Below are positions 1 to 5,910 of a stretch of DNA of 6,146 nucleotides, one piece after another. The notes under the pieces were generated by a model, which did no database searches, was not told the origin of the DNA, and saw nothing but the letters and a program-made list of their open reading frames with translations. This DNA is from Sulfurovum sp. (GTDB lineage Bacteria > Campylobacterota > Campylobacteria > Campylobacterales > Sulfurovaceae), in contig JANTFF010000050.1 in assembly GCA_024763575.1 (NCBI GenBank), forward strand, positions 1 to 6,146. Direction: 5' to 3'. Positions within the stretch are counted from its first letter, which is position 1; each line of letters begins with the position of its first letter. Both the position numbers and the translations under genes were made by a program.

Positions 1-46
1 GTTCACTCTCATTATGTGAGTGTAGATATTCGTCTAATTCATTCAT
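1..46 (-). CDS. N-terminus of an unidentified protein (partial, runs off the left edge)
   Basis: Only the first 15 codons lie in the window. Read on the minus strand from the ATG at 46-44 they give MNELDEYLHSHNESE, an acidic, hydrophilic start with no signal peptide or membrane segment. The start is well supported: a perfect AGGAGG lies 5 bases upstream, the best ribosome binding site of any gene start here, and a TATAAT box lies further up. A second ATG at 42-40 is out of frame and meets a stop after one codon. The gene lies 198 bases downstream of queA on the same strand and appears to have its own promoter, so it is probably a separate transcription unit. I do not recognise the protein from so short a piece and propose no function. 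Confidence 0.7.
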   Translation of the reverse strand, partial: MNELDEYLHSHNESE

Positions 47-51
47 TATAC

Positions 52-57
52 CCTCCT
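52..57 (-). promoter_or_regulatory. Ribosome binding site of the truncated left-edge gene
   Basis: Reads AGGAGG on the minus strand (AGGAGGG if base 51 is counted), with a 5-base spacer to the ATG at 46. It is a perfect match to the 16S anti-Shine-Dalgarno core and fixes the start of the truncated gene. It begins 4 bases after the base of the hairpin at 62-85, so folding of the leader could affect ribosome access. Confidence 0.75.
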
Positions 58-61
58 GTAA

Positions 62-85
62 AGCGTAGGTTAGCAAACCAACGCT
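62..85 (-). promoter_or_regulatory. Leader hairpin or operator-like inverted repeat
   Basis: On the plus strand AGCGT (62-66) pairs with ACGCT (81-85), and GGTT (68-71) pairs with AACC (76-79). A67 and A80 are the only mismatch and AGCA (72-75) is the loop. This gives 9 base pairs in a 24-nt imperfect palindrome, more GC-rich than the surrounding DNA. It lies between the putative -10 box and the ribosome binding site of the left-edge gene, so it would be transcribed in its leader. No run of T follows on either strand, which argues against an intrinsic terminator. It may be an RNA structure controlling translation or a repressor operator; the sequence alone does not decide. Confidence 0.5.
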
Positions 86-101
86 AAATAATTTGAATGG
101 G

Positions 102-107
102 ATTATA
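102..107 (-). promoter_or_regulatory. Putative -10 box for the left-edge gene
   Basis: Reads TATAAT on the minus strand, a perfect consensus. Transcription would begin near 94-96, giving a leader of about 50 bases that contains the hairpin at 62-85. I see no good -35 hexamer at normal spacing. This is common in Campylobacterota, where the housekeeping sigma factor relies mainly on the -10 box and AT-rich upstream DNA, and the upstream DNA here is very AT-rich. Confidence 0.5.
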
Positions 108-110
108 ACT

Positions 111-244
111 TAAGAAAATTAAACTATCATATTTAAATTATAAACTTTATTTCTTATTTGATAGATATAGTAGAGATAGGCTTACTCTTTATATATAAAG
201 TATATCTTAAAGATACTTATATTAGCAAATTTTTAAAATTATCT
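111..244. other. AT-rich intergenic region downstream of queA
   Basis: No gene is supported here. The plus-strand reading frame crossing it continues as antisense into queA and has no ribosome binding site. Two weak structures are visible: a 14-bp perfect palindrome, CTTTATATATAAAG, at 187-200, and an AT-rich dyad at 198-218 (AAGTA..TCT against AGATACTT, with a 2-base bulge and a 3-base loop). The dyad could help end the queA transcript on the minus strand, but no run of T follows it, so I do not call it a terminator. Confidence 0.5.
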
Positions 245-1270
245 TTAAACTATCAACATAGCATCCCCATAAGAGAAAAAACGGTACTCTTTATCTATTG
301 CTTCACGATAAAGTTCAAGTGTCTTTTCCCTGCCTACAAAAGCAGATACAAGCATAATTAGAGTACTTTTGGGTAGGTGAAAGTTAGTAAGTAGATGTGT
401 AACTCTTCGTGGTGGATTATGAGGATTTAAAAATAGGTCACACTCCCCATATCTTTTCTCTGTTCGCACAAAATACTCTATAGTTCTAGTTACAGTTGTA
501 CCTATTGCTAATATGTCTGTGTTGCTTTTTAAAACTTTGGCACTATTATCAGGAATATCAAAATATTCAGAGTGCATTGGGTGTTCTAATATATTTTCTA
601 CCTCAACAGGTTTAAATGTTCCTGCTCCTACATGTAGTGTTATTTTGTGAGTTTGGTGTCTATTTTGTAGTTTTTCAAAAAGTTTAGGTGTAAAGTGCAG
701 TGACGCTGTAGGTGCTGCTACAGCTCCAGCATTTTTGGCAAAGAGAGTTTGATAATCTATCTCATCAGTTTGATTATCTTCTCTGTGCATATATGGGGGT
801 AGGGGGATATGACCTATCTTATCTAAAACTATTACCAAATCTTCAAAACGGATACTTTTTTGATTATGTTCAAATGTAACAATCCGTGAGCCATCACTAT
901 TGAGTTTGATAACTGTAGCTACTAAATTATCATCAAAGGTAATCTCTGTTCCTATTTTTACTCTACCTCTTATCATAACTAGATACTCTGTAGCATTGAT
1001 AGGTTTGTTGAAAAGTAGTTCAATTTTCCCACCACTTTTTTTTGTACCAAATATTCTAGCTTTTATGACTTTGGTATCATTGATAAAAACATCACACTCT
1101 TTTGGTATGAAATCCAATAATTTATTAAAAGTAGTATGTGTAGTAGTATCTGTATCTCTATTATAAACAAGAAGTTTAGCACTATCTCTAGGTTGGACTG
1201 GATATTGAGCTATGAGATGAGCAGGAAGCTCATAGTCATAGCTACTAGTTAGAAGTTCATTTCTATTCAT
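245..1270 (-). CDS. queA: S-adenosylmethionine:tRNA ribosyltransferase-isomerase QueA
   Basis: QueA transfers and rearranges the ribose of S-adenosylmethionine onto 7-aminomethyl-7-deazaguanine at the wobble base of tRNAs with GUN anticodons. The product is epoxyqueuosine, the penultimate step of queuosine synthesis, made in the cytoplasm. The 341-residue length is normal and the protein looks complete. Family blocks are clear: DYELPAHLIAQYPV (12-25), FINDTKVIKARI (62-73), GHIPLPPY (153-160), GAVAAPTASLHFT (182-194), HVGAGTFKPV (213-222), GTTVTRTIEY (257-266), TNFHLPKSTLIMLVSAF (295-311) and the ending YRFFSYGDAML (329-339). Near 282-288 the sequence reads NPHNPPR where many bacterial homologues have a YPGYxF-type segment. 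The start is 4 bases after the tatC stop with no clear Shine-Dalgarno sequence, so translation probably depends on coupling to tatC. Identification is near certain. Confidence 0.97.
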   Translation of the reverse strand: MNRNELLTSSYDYELPAHLIAQYPVQPRDSAKLLVYNRDTDTTTHTTFNKLLDFIPKECDVFINDTKVIKARIFGTKKSGGKIELLFNKPINATEYLVMIRGRVKIGTEITFDDNLVATVIKLNSDGSRIVTFEHNQKSIRFEDLVIVLDKIGHIPLPPYMHREDNQTDEIDYQTLFAKNAGAVAAPTASLHFTPKLFEKLQNRHQTHKITLHVGAGTFKPVEVENILEHPMHSEYFDIPDNSAKVLKSNTDILAIGTTVTRTIEYFVRTEKRYGECDLFLNPHNPPRRVTHLLTNFHLPKSTLIMLVSAFVGREKTLELYREAIDKEYRFFSYGDAMLIV

Positions 1271-1274
1271 ATAT

Positions 1275-2042
1275 TTATGTTAACTGTTTTGGTTCATTTT
1301 CTTTAATTGTATCTTTATCGTCATTATCATCTTCGTCATCTTTTTTATAAGGATTAACCATCCGTACTATAATAATAGATAGAATATAAAGCAAAATAAG
1401 AGGTGCCGCCATTAATAGTTGAGTAATAACATCAGGAGGAGTTAAAAGAGCAGCTACTACAAATATAATCAATACTGCATAACCAAAAAAGTCTTTTAGA
1501 TTTTTATCATTTATTAGTCCCAACATACCCAAAAAGAATAAAATAACAGGAAGTTCAAATGCTATACCAAAACCAAAAAGTATTTTGGTAAATATCCCTA
1601 TATACTCATCAAGAGTTTGTAAAAAGTTAACTAAATTACCAGCAAACATCCATAGAAATTGAAACCCAAGAGGTATAACCATATAATAAGCAAATGCCAT
1701 ACCCAATACAAACATCAAAGTAGATATACTTACAAATGGTATAACATATTTTTTCTCATGGTCATATAATCCAGGAGCGATAAATGCCCAAATCTGAGAA
1801 AATACAACAGGCAAAGCAAAAATAAAACCTGTAAATATAGATATTTTCAAAGCTGTAAAAAATATACCAATACCACCGATAAATGGGTCACCATTAACTA
1901 CACCTACCAATGGAGCTTTGGCAAATTCAATAATATATTTATTGAACCCAAAAGCTACAAAAGCAAATACAATAACAACAACAACAGAAATACCTAATCG
2001 TTTTCTAAGTTCAGCTAAATGTGGTTTTATATCCTCAAACAT
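1275..2042 (-). CDS. tatC: Sec-independent (twin-arginine) protein translocase subunit TatC
   Basis: TatC is the polytopic inner-membrane core of the Tat system. With TatB it binds the twin-arginine signal peptide of folded proteins, typically cofactor-bearing redox enzymes. The 255-residue protein shows six hydrophobic segments, at about 17-35, 66-88, 102-122, 150-176, 185-200 and 208-226. Family motifs are present: HLAELRKRL (8-16), the loop from FALPVVFSQIW to APGLYDHEKK (75-98), FELPVI (162-167, with the intramembrane glutamate at 163) and LTPPDVITQ (200-208). The C-terminal cytoplasmic tail from 233 is unusually acidic (DDEDDNDDKD). The start codon overlaps the tatB stop as TAATG, and an upstream AAAGGTGAT (2056-2048) is a good ribosome binding site. 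No tatA lies in the window; it is probably elsewhere in the genome. Confidence 0.97.
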   Translation of the reverse strand: MFEDIKPHLAELRKRLGISVVVVIVFAFVAFGFNKYIIEFAKAPLVGVVNGDPFIGGIGIFFTALKISIFTGFIFALPVVFSQIWAFIAPGLYDHEKKYVIPFVSISTLMFVLGMAFAYYMVIPLGFQFLWMFAGNLVNFLQTLDEYIGIFTKILFGFGIAFELPVILFFLGMLGLINDKNLKDFFGYAVLIIFVVAALLTPPDVITQLLMAAPLILLYILSIIIVRMVNPYKKDDEDDNDDKDTIKENEPKQLT

Positions 2043-2464
2043 TACGCATCACCTTTCTTCTCTGTTTTATCTAAACTTTTTTTCTTTTTTAATACAACCT
2101 CTTCTTGTTTTGGTTCTATCTGTGTAGCTATTGGGGTTTGGTCTTCAAGTGGTGTTGATTTGAACCCACCTTTAGCCATATCCAAAGCCTCTTGTAGGTC
2201 ATCTACAGGATTACTAATATTTTTAAATCCTTTTAGTTCATCTGTTGCTTCATCTAGTTTAGCTTTGTATCCCATAGCCTCTTCTTTTAGTTGGGCTATT
2301 TTTAGCTCATCATCTATACTGTTTTTGGCATCAGTTAGTGCCTTTTTGGTACTTTTGATAAATTTAGCTATCTTTACCATAGCATCAGGCAGTTTATCTG
2401 GACCTAAAAATAGTATAGCCACTATAGCGATAAGGAGTATCTCGGTAAAACCCATTCCAAACAT
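2042..2464 (-). CDS. tatB: Sec-independent protein translocase subunit TatB
   Basis: TatB partners TatC in the Tat signal-peptide receptor at the inner membrane. The 140-residue protein has the expected build: a short periplasmic N-terminus, one membrane helix (about 6-20) with the conserved glutamate E8, the GPDKLP hinge (21-26), an amphipathic helix (about 23-50), and a charged, partly coiled and probably flexible cytoplasmic region. The TatB rather than TatA assignment rests on E8, on a length greater than a typical TatA and on its place directly before tatC. The last 15 residues are basic (KKKKSLDKTEKK, 126-137). The start at 2464 has GGGA 7 bases upstream. The 54-base gap from hemW holds a weak TACAAT (2495-2490) that could be an internal promoter, but I am not confident of it. 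Confidence 0.93.
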   Translation of the reverse strand: MFGMGFTEILLIAIVAILFLGPDKLPDAMVKIAKFIKSTKKALTDAKNSIDDELKIAQLKEEAMGYKAKLDEATDELKGFKNISNPVDDLQEALDMAKGGFKSTPLEDQTPIATQIEPKQEEVVLKKKKSLDKTEKKGDA

Positions 2465-2518
2465 CTATTTATCCCTTTATTTTTCAATTATTGTAATTTT
2501 ATCTAAAAAGATTGAGAG

Positions 2519-3574
2519 TTAGGTCAAAATATATAGTGCAACTTCATCACTAAGAAAAAAGTTACTATTTCTATAGATATTTTTCTCTTTAGTTAATTTA
2601 CCTTTTTGAACTAAAAAATTAGCTCTACCTCTCATATCCTTATCTAATATTCTCTCATCAATCCCAACAGTACTACGAAGTCCCAAAAATATCTTTTCTG
2701 TTAATAGCTCTTCATTGCTTATAGGCTCTTCTTTTATTAGTAGAGGATTTTGAATATAGTTTTCTATATTTGTAGTAGGGTAATATCTAGTATCTTTTTT
2801 AAATCCAACAGCACCTGCACCTATTCCTATATAATCTGTAAGTTTCCAATATCCTTTATTATGAATACTCTCATAGTTTCCAAAGTTTGATATTTCATAA
2901 TGGTTAAATCCTCTCTTTGTAATCTCTTTAGCTACAAAAAAAGCTAAGTTTTCATCCTCTTGTTTGACTTGTGGAGTAGCCCAAAATTTAGTACCACTCT
3001 CTATAGTAAGTTCATAAGCTGATATATGGTCAATTGGTAATTGGAATGCTTGGTCTATATCATACTCCAAAAGCTCTTTTGTATCTCCTTGATAATTATA
3101 TATCAAATCTAAAGAGATATGCTCAAATCCTATTTTTTTGGCGTTTTCTATAGCTTTGATTGCTTGTTGTGGTGAGTGGCTTCTATTTAGGGCTTTTAGT
3201 TTCTCTTTGTGAAAGCTTTGTACTCCAAATGAAACTCTATTAACTCCTAAATCAAACATACCTTTTAGCCATGAAACGGTAGCTGAATTTGGATTGGCTT
3301 CTATTGTGATTTCTGCATCTTTTTTTAGCCAAGGAGATAGGATTTTAAATATAGGTTTATATAATTTAGGATGAATAGTAGAAGGTGTTCCTCCACCAAT
3401 AAATAGGGTTTCTATCTCTTGATTTTGGACTTTAAATCTTTTTAGTTCATATATAAGCTGATTTTCAAGTGCCAACATATAATTTTGTCGTGTATCAAAT
3501 TTGTCTGTATAGCTATTGAAACTACAGTAGTGACACTTTGAGTCACAGTAAGGTATGTGTATATAGAGTAACAT
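2519..3574 (-). CDS. hemW: Radical SAM heme chaperone HemW (HemN-like)
   Basis: HemW is the radical SAM protein long annotated as oxygen-independent coproporphyrinogen III oxidase; characterised members bind heme and deliver it to membrane respiratory proteins. From the chosen start the protein has 351 residues. The iron-sulfur motif CDSKCHYC (10-17) is followed by SF, so the fourth cysteine of true HemN (CxxxCxxCxC) is absent, which supports HemW. Other family blocks are LFIGGGTPSTI (57-67), NRVSFGVQSF (112-121), HISAYELTIESGTKF (183-197), EISNFG with HNKGYW (227-243), DYIGIGAGA (247-255) and a HemN_C-type C-terminal domain. An ATG at 3598 would add 8 residues but has no ribosome binding site. 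The ATG at 3574 has GGTGAT upstream and starts exactly at the family's LLYIHIPYC strand. It heads the minus-strand run before tatB. Minor oddities are YNYQGDT (160-166) where YGLPGQT is usual, and GAGAVGF where GAGAHS is usual. Confidence 0.92.
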   Translation of the reverse strand: MLLYIHIPYCDSKCHYCSFNSYTDKFDTRQNYMLALENQLIYELKRFKVQNQEIETLFIGGGTPSTIHPKLYKPIFKILSPWLKKDAEITIEANPNSATVSWLKGMFDLGVNRVSFGVQSFHKEKLKALNRSHSPQQAIKAIENAKKIGFEHISLDLIYNYQGDTKELLEYDIDQAFQLPIDHISAYELTIESGTKFWATPQVKQEDENLAFFVAKEITKRGFNHYEISNFGNYESIHNKGYWKLTDYIGIGAGAVGFKKDTRYYPTTNIENYIQNPLLIKEEPISNEELLTEKIFLGLRSTVGIDERILDKDMRGRANFLVQKGKLTKEKNIYRNSNFFLSDEVALYILT

Positions 3575-3577
3575 GGT

Positions 3578-3583
3578 ATCACC
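3578..3583 (-). promoter_or_regulatory. Ribosome binding site deciding the hemW start
   Basis: Reads GGTGAT on the minus strand, a six-base match to the 3' part of the full Shine-Dalgarno sequence (AAGGAGGTGAT). Its GG lies 7 bases before the ATG at 3574. The same GGTGAT element precedes tatC. The alternative hemW ATG at 3598 is preceded by AT-rich sequence without such a match. Confidence 0.5.
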
Positions 3584-3598
3584 ATTTTTTAATGACAT

Positions 3599-3674
3599 TT
3601 TAGCTAAAATTTTGACAAATAATATGGGATAAAATTAAATCTCATAATTTATAAATGAAAGTAGAGTAGTAAAA
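3599..3674. promoter_or_regulatory. Divergent promoter region between hemW and rppH
   Basis: Both operons must be read outward from this AT-rich stretch. On the plus strand a perfect TTGACA sits at 3612-3617. TAAAAT (3630-3635) is the better -10 match but is only 12 bases away; TTAAAT (3635-3640) has ideal 17-base spacing but a poorer sequence. On the minus strand TATTAT (3624-3619) is a reasonable -10 for hemW and overlaps the plus-strand promoter. The exact elements are uncertain, but the two promoters almost certainly overlap and could interfere with each other. No clear operator-like dyad is visible. Confidence 0.4.
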
Positions 3675-4160
3675 ATGCAGACAAAAAAGCGTTATCGCCC
3701 AAATGTCGCAGCTGTTATACTCTCTTCGGACTATCCACAAAAGTGTGAATTTTTTTTAGGTAAGCGTTCAGATATTAAAAATACATGGCAATTTCCTCAA
3801 GGTGGTATTGACAAAGGTGAAACACCCCAAGAGGCACTATTGCGTGAATTACAAGAGGAGATTGGGTGTAATAGTGTTGATGTTATTGCAGAGTATCCTT
3901 TTTGGATAAAGTATGATTTTCCAAATGGAGTTACAGCTAGAAAGATGTACCCCTTTGATGGTCAAACACAAAAATATTTTTTGGTAAAATTAAAAAAAAG
4001 TGCCAAAATTGACCTTGATAGTTATCATGAACCAGAGTTTGAAGATTATAGATATGTAGAGTATGAACAGTTGCTAAAAAAGGCAACATATTTCAAAAGA
4101 CGAGTATATAGAAGAGTGATAGAACATTTCGTAAGAGAGGGGCATATAAGTAAATGCTAA
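3675..4160 (+). CDS. rppH: RNA pyrophosphohydrolase RppH (Nudix hydrolase)
   Basis: RppH removes pyrophosphate from the 5' end of RNAs to leave a monophosphate, the step that opens primary transcripts to degradation. The Nudix box (Gx5Ex7REUxEExGU) is intact at 43-65: G43, E49, R57-E58, E61-E62 and G64, with cysteine 65 in the last, usually hydrophobic position. RppH-specific blocks flank it: YRPNVAAVI at 7-15, WQFPQGGI at 38-45 and GQTQKYFLV at 96-104. The length of 161 residues matches the family. The H. pylori equivalent (HP1228, once called InvA) is, from memory, an experimentally studied RppH and also sits next to lysC. This is the first gene of the plus-strand operon. The ribosome binding site is weak (AAAGTAGAG). 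The last codons overlap the lysC start by 7 bases. Confidence 0.93.
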   Translation: MQTKKRYRPNVAAVILSSDYPQKCEFFLGKRSDIKNTWQFPQGGIDKGETPQEALLRELQEEIGCNSVDVIAEYPFWIKYDFPNGVTARKMYPFDGQTQKYFLVKLKKSAKIDLDSYHEPEFEDYRYVEYEQLLKKATYFKRRVYRRVIEHFVREGHISKC

Positions 4161-5359
4161 TAGTACATAAATATGGTGGTACAAGCGTTGGTAGCTTGGA
4201 AAGAATAGAGAGTGTAGCTTCGCGTGTAGCTAAAGCTAAAAAAGAGGGTAACGATATAGTAGTAGTAGTCTCTGCTATGAGTGGAGAGACTAATAAGTTA
4301 ACAGATTATGCAAAACATTTTTCTGATAATCCATCAAAAAGAGAGATGGATATGTTACTAAGCTCTGGAGAGATAGTAACAGCTTCACTTTTAGCTATAG
4401 CTCTAAAAGAGATGGGATTAGATGCAATTGCCATGACTGGTGGACAAGCAGGAATTAAAACAGATACTTTTCATACCTATGCGAGGATAGAATCAATTGA
4501 CCCAACTGCTATGCAAAATGAGTTAAATTCAGGCAAGGTAGTTATAGTAGCAGGTTTCCAAGGAGTTAACAGTAATGGAGAGATTACAACTCTAGGAAGA
4601 GGTGGTTCAGACCTATCAGCTGTAGCAATTGCAGGAGCATTGAAAGCTGATGCATGTGAGATATATAGTGATGTAGATGGTATATATACTACAGACCCAA
4701 GAATTGAGCCAAAAGCCAAAAAGATGGATTATATATCTTATGAAGAGATGTTAGAGTTAGCATCACTAGGTGCAAAAGTACTTCAAAATCGTTCAGTAGA
4801 GTTAGCCAAAAAATTAAAAGTTAAAATAGTAGCAAAAAGTTCGTTTTCTAATGCAGAGGGAACTGTAATAGGTAAGGAGAGTGGAAAAATGGAAGCAGTA
4901 TTAGTAAGTGGTATCGCATTAGATAGAAACCAAGCAAGAGTATCTCTAAGAGATGTATCAGATAGACCTGGAATTGCAGCAGAGATTTTTACTAAACTAG
5001 CAGAAGAGCAGATAAATGTTGATATGATTATCCAAAATGCTAGTAGTGATGGATTAACCTCTCTAGGTTTCACAGTAACACAGAGTGAATTAGCAAAAGC
5101 CAAAGAGATAATAGAAAATTTCGACCATGATATAGGTGGTAAAAGCTTTGATAATGATATTTGCAAAGTATCTATTGTAGGTGTGGGTATGAAATCCCAT
5201 TCAGGTGTGGCTGCTACAGCATTTTCTGCTTTGGCAAAAGAGAATATAAATATTGAGATGATTTCTACTAGTGAGATTAAAGTATCTATGATTATTGCTG
5301 AAAAGTATGCTGAACTTGCAGTTCGTACACTTCACTCTATTTACGAATTAGATAAATAG
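4154..5359 (+). CDS. lysC: Aspartokinase, alpha subunit (full length)
   Basis: Aspartokinase phosphorylates L-aspartate with ATP, the first step toward lysine, diaminopimelate (peptidoglycan), threonine, methionine and isoleucine. The 401-residue protein has the kinase domain then two ACT domains. Visible motifs are KYGGTSV (6-12), VVSAMSGETNKL (38-49), SSGEIVTASLLA (70-81), TTLGRGGSDLSA (145-156) and YSDVDGIYTTDPR (171-183). ACT 1 spans about 262-325 with DRPGIAAEIF and IIQNASSDG, the region that binds lysine or threonine in related enzymes. ACT 2 spans about 337-400 with VGAxMKSH-like VGVGMKSHSGVAA and EMISTSEIKVSMII. It is the monofunctional, short type seen in alpha2beta2 aspartokinases (Corynebacterium, Thermus, Pseudomonas), not the fused ThrA/MetL type. 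The start lies inside the end of rppH, with a G-rich AGAGAGGGG about 11 bases upstream. An internal start at codon 246 probably makes a beta subunit. Confidence 0.96.
   Translation: MLIVHKYGGTSVGSLERIESVASRVAKAKKEGNDIVVVVSAMSGETNKLTDYAKHFSDNPSKREMDMLLSSGEIVTASLLAIALKEMGLDAIAMTGGQAGIKTDTFHTYARIESIDPTAMQNELNSGKVVIVAGFQGVNSNGEITTLGRGGSDLSAVAIAGALKADACEIYSDVDGIYTTDPRIEPKAKKMDYISYEEMLELASLGAKVLQNRSVELAKKLKVKIVAKSSFSNAEGTVIGKESGKMEAVLVSGIALDRNQARVSLRDVSDRPGIAAEIFTKLAEEQINVDMIIQNASSDGLTSLGFTVTQSELAKAKEIIENFDHDIGGKSFDNDICKVSIVGVGMKSHSGVAATAFSALAKENINIEMISTSEIKVSMIIAEKYAELAVRTLHSIYELDK
4874..4879 (+). promoter_or_regulatory. Internal ribosome binding site within lysC
   Basis: Reads AAGGAG, a perfect Shine-Dalgarno core inside the lysC coding sequence, 9 bases before the in-frame ATG at 4889. 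It encodes the linker residues GKE between the kinase domain and the first ACT domain. It is a better ribosome binding site than the one at the lysC start itself, so it is probably functional. Confidence 0.6.
4889..5359 (+). CDS. lysC: Probable aspartokinase beta subunit from an in-frame internal start
   Basis: Starting at the internal ATG (codon 246 of lysC) gives 156 residues, MEAVLVSGIALDRNQ onward, comprising just the two regulatory ACT domains. In Corynebacterium glutamicum and Bacillus subtilis, aspartokinase beta subunits of about 160-172 residues are translated from an equivalent internal start. The Corynebacterium beta chain begins, from memory, MEEAVLTGVA, which aligns with the residues here. 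The beta chain pairs with the ACT domains of the alpha chain and creates the sites for feedback inhibitors. The placement at the domain boundary and the AAGGAG upstream support real translation, but no expression data are available, so the product is inferred. Confidence 0.55.
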   Translation: MEAVLVSGIALDRNQARVSLRDVSDRPGIAAEIFTKLAEEQINVDMIIQNASSDGLTSLGFTVTQSELAKAKEIIENFDHDIGGKSFDNDICKVSIVGVGMKSHSGVAATAFSALAKENINIEMISTSEIKVSMIIAEKYAELAVRTLHSIYELDK

Positions 5360-5364
5360 TATAA

Positions 5365-5910
5365 ATGACTCCAATATTAAATTGGACACTAGATACTATC
5401 CGTGAGGAGGATTCTAGCTTCTCATGGATAGAAGAGTGCCGTTATGATTGGGTTCCTATTGTTCAACGAGCTATCAAAAAGATTTTGGAAGGTCAAACTA
5501 TATTAGTTTTGACCGATGAGAGCAGGGCTTGGTATGCAAAATATATATCTAACAAAATAAACAAAGTCAACAACCATAGACCTTTTTTACCTATCTATAC
5601 ACTTAAATCTATGTTTCCAAATTTAGACAAACTAAATAATACAGAAGAGCTAGACCTATTAGAAGATATGCTTGAAATTTCTTATCCCAATGGTTATTTT
5701 ATATGGTATATAGGAAGTGCAGAGAGTGTATATACCAAATTTGTATTTCGTAACAATGAAAATCTATTATGGATTATTGATGGAGATGTACCCAATAGTT
5801 TTTATCTTCGAGAAGGTAGTACTCCTTTGGATATGAAACTGATACAACTGTTTAAACTATTCAATAAAACAGTAGATGCATCACTATTTAATGAATTGAA
5901 TTTAGACTAA
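5365..5910 (+). CDS. hobA: DnaA-binding replication initiation protein HobA
   Basis: HobA binds the N-terminal domain of DnaA and promotes its assembly at oriC; it is a tetrameric, SIS-like structural counterpart of E. coli DiaA. The 181-residue length matches H. pylori HobA (HP1230, about 180). Features recalled as shared with the H. pylori protein are an N-terminal tryptophan-containing helix (LNWTLDTIREE, 5-15), WIEECR (21-26), the strand and loop ILVLTDESRAWYAKYI (46-61), RPFLPIY (72-78), a YFIWYIG strand (111-117), LLWIIDG (134-140) and the well-kept LDMKLIQLFKLFNKTV (155-170). It is placed between lysC and holB as in H. pylori. The start is 5 bases after the lysC stop with no Shine-Dalgarno sequence, which suggests translational coupling. 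It is cytoplasmic, with no signal peptide or membrane helix. Confidence 0.9.
   Translation: MTPILNWTLDTIREEDSSFSWIEECRYDWVPIVQRAIKKILEGQTILVLTDESRAWYAKYISNKINKVNNHRPFLPIYTLKSMFPNLDKLNNTEELDLLEDMLEISYPNGYFIWYIGSAESVYTKFVFRNNENLLWIIDGDVPNSFYLREGSTPLDMKLIQLFKLFNKTVDASLFNELNLD

Noticed and set aside
62..85. Intrinsic terminator
   Set aside because: The hairpin is good but neither strand has a run of T after it, and on the minus strand it is followed at once by a ribosome binding site.
158..361. Plus-strand reading frame of 67 codons in the intergenic region and the end of queA
   Set aside because: It runs antisense into queA, has no ribosome binding site, and its composition reflects AT-rich DNA.
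900..1166. Plus-strand hydrophobic reading frame of 88 codons
   Set aside because: It lies entirely antisense to queA, whose conserved blocks show that the minus strand is the coding one.
2483..2500. Internal promoter for tatB-tatC-queA (TACAAT on the minus strand)
   Set aside because: Only one weak hexamer without a -35 or conserved context; chance matches are expected in AT-rich DNA.
2019..2522. Plus-strand reading frame of 167 codons rich in serine and phenylalanine
   Set aside because: It is the complement of the lysine- and glutamate-rich tatB region; such complements give long S/F-rich frames. TatB is clearly real.
2519..3574. Annotation as coproporphyrinogen III oxidase HemN
   Set aside because: The motif is CxxxCxxCxF, lacking the fourth cysteine of HemN, and the start and length fit HemW.
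4477..5166. Two minus-strand reading frames of 80 and 127 codons inside lysC
   Set aside because: Both are antisense to strongly conserved aspartokinase domains, with no ribosome binding site noticed and no recognisable protein.
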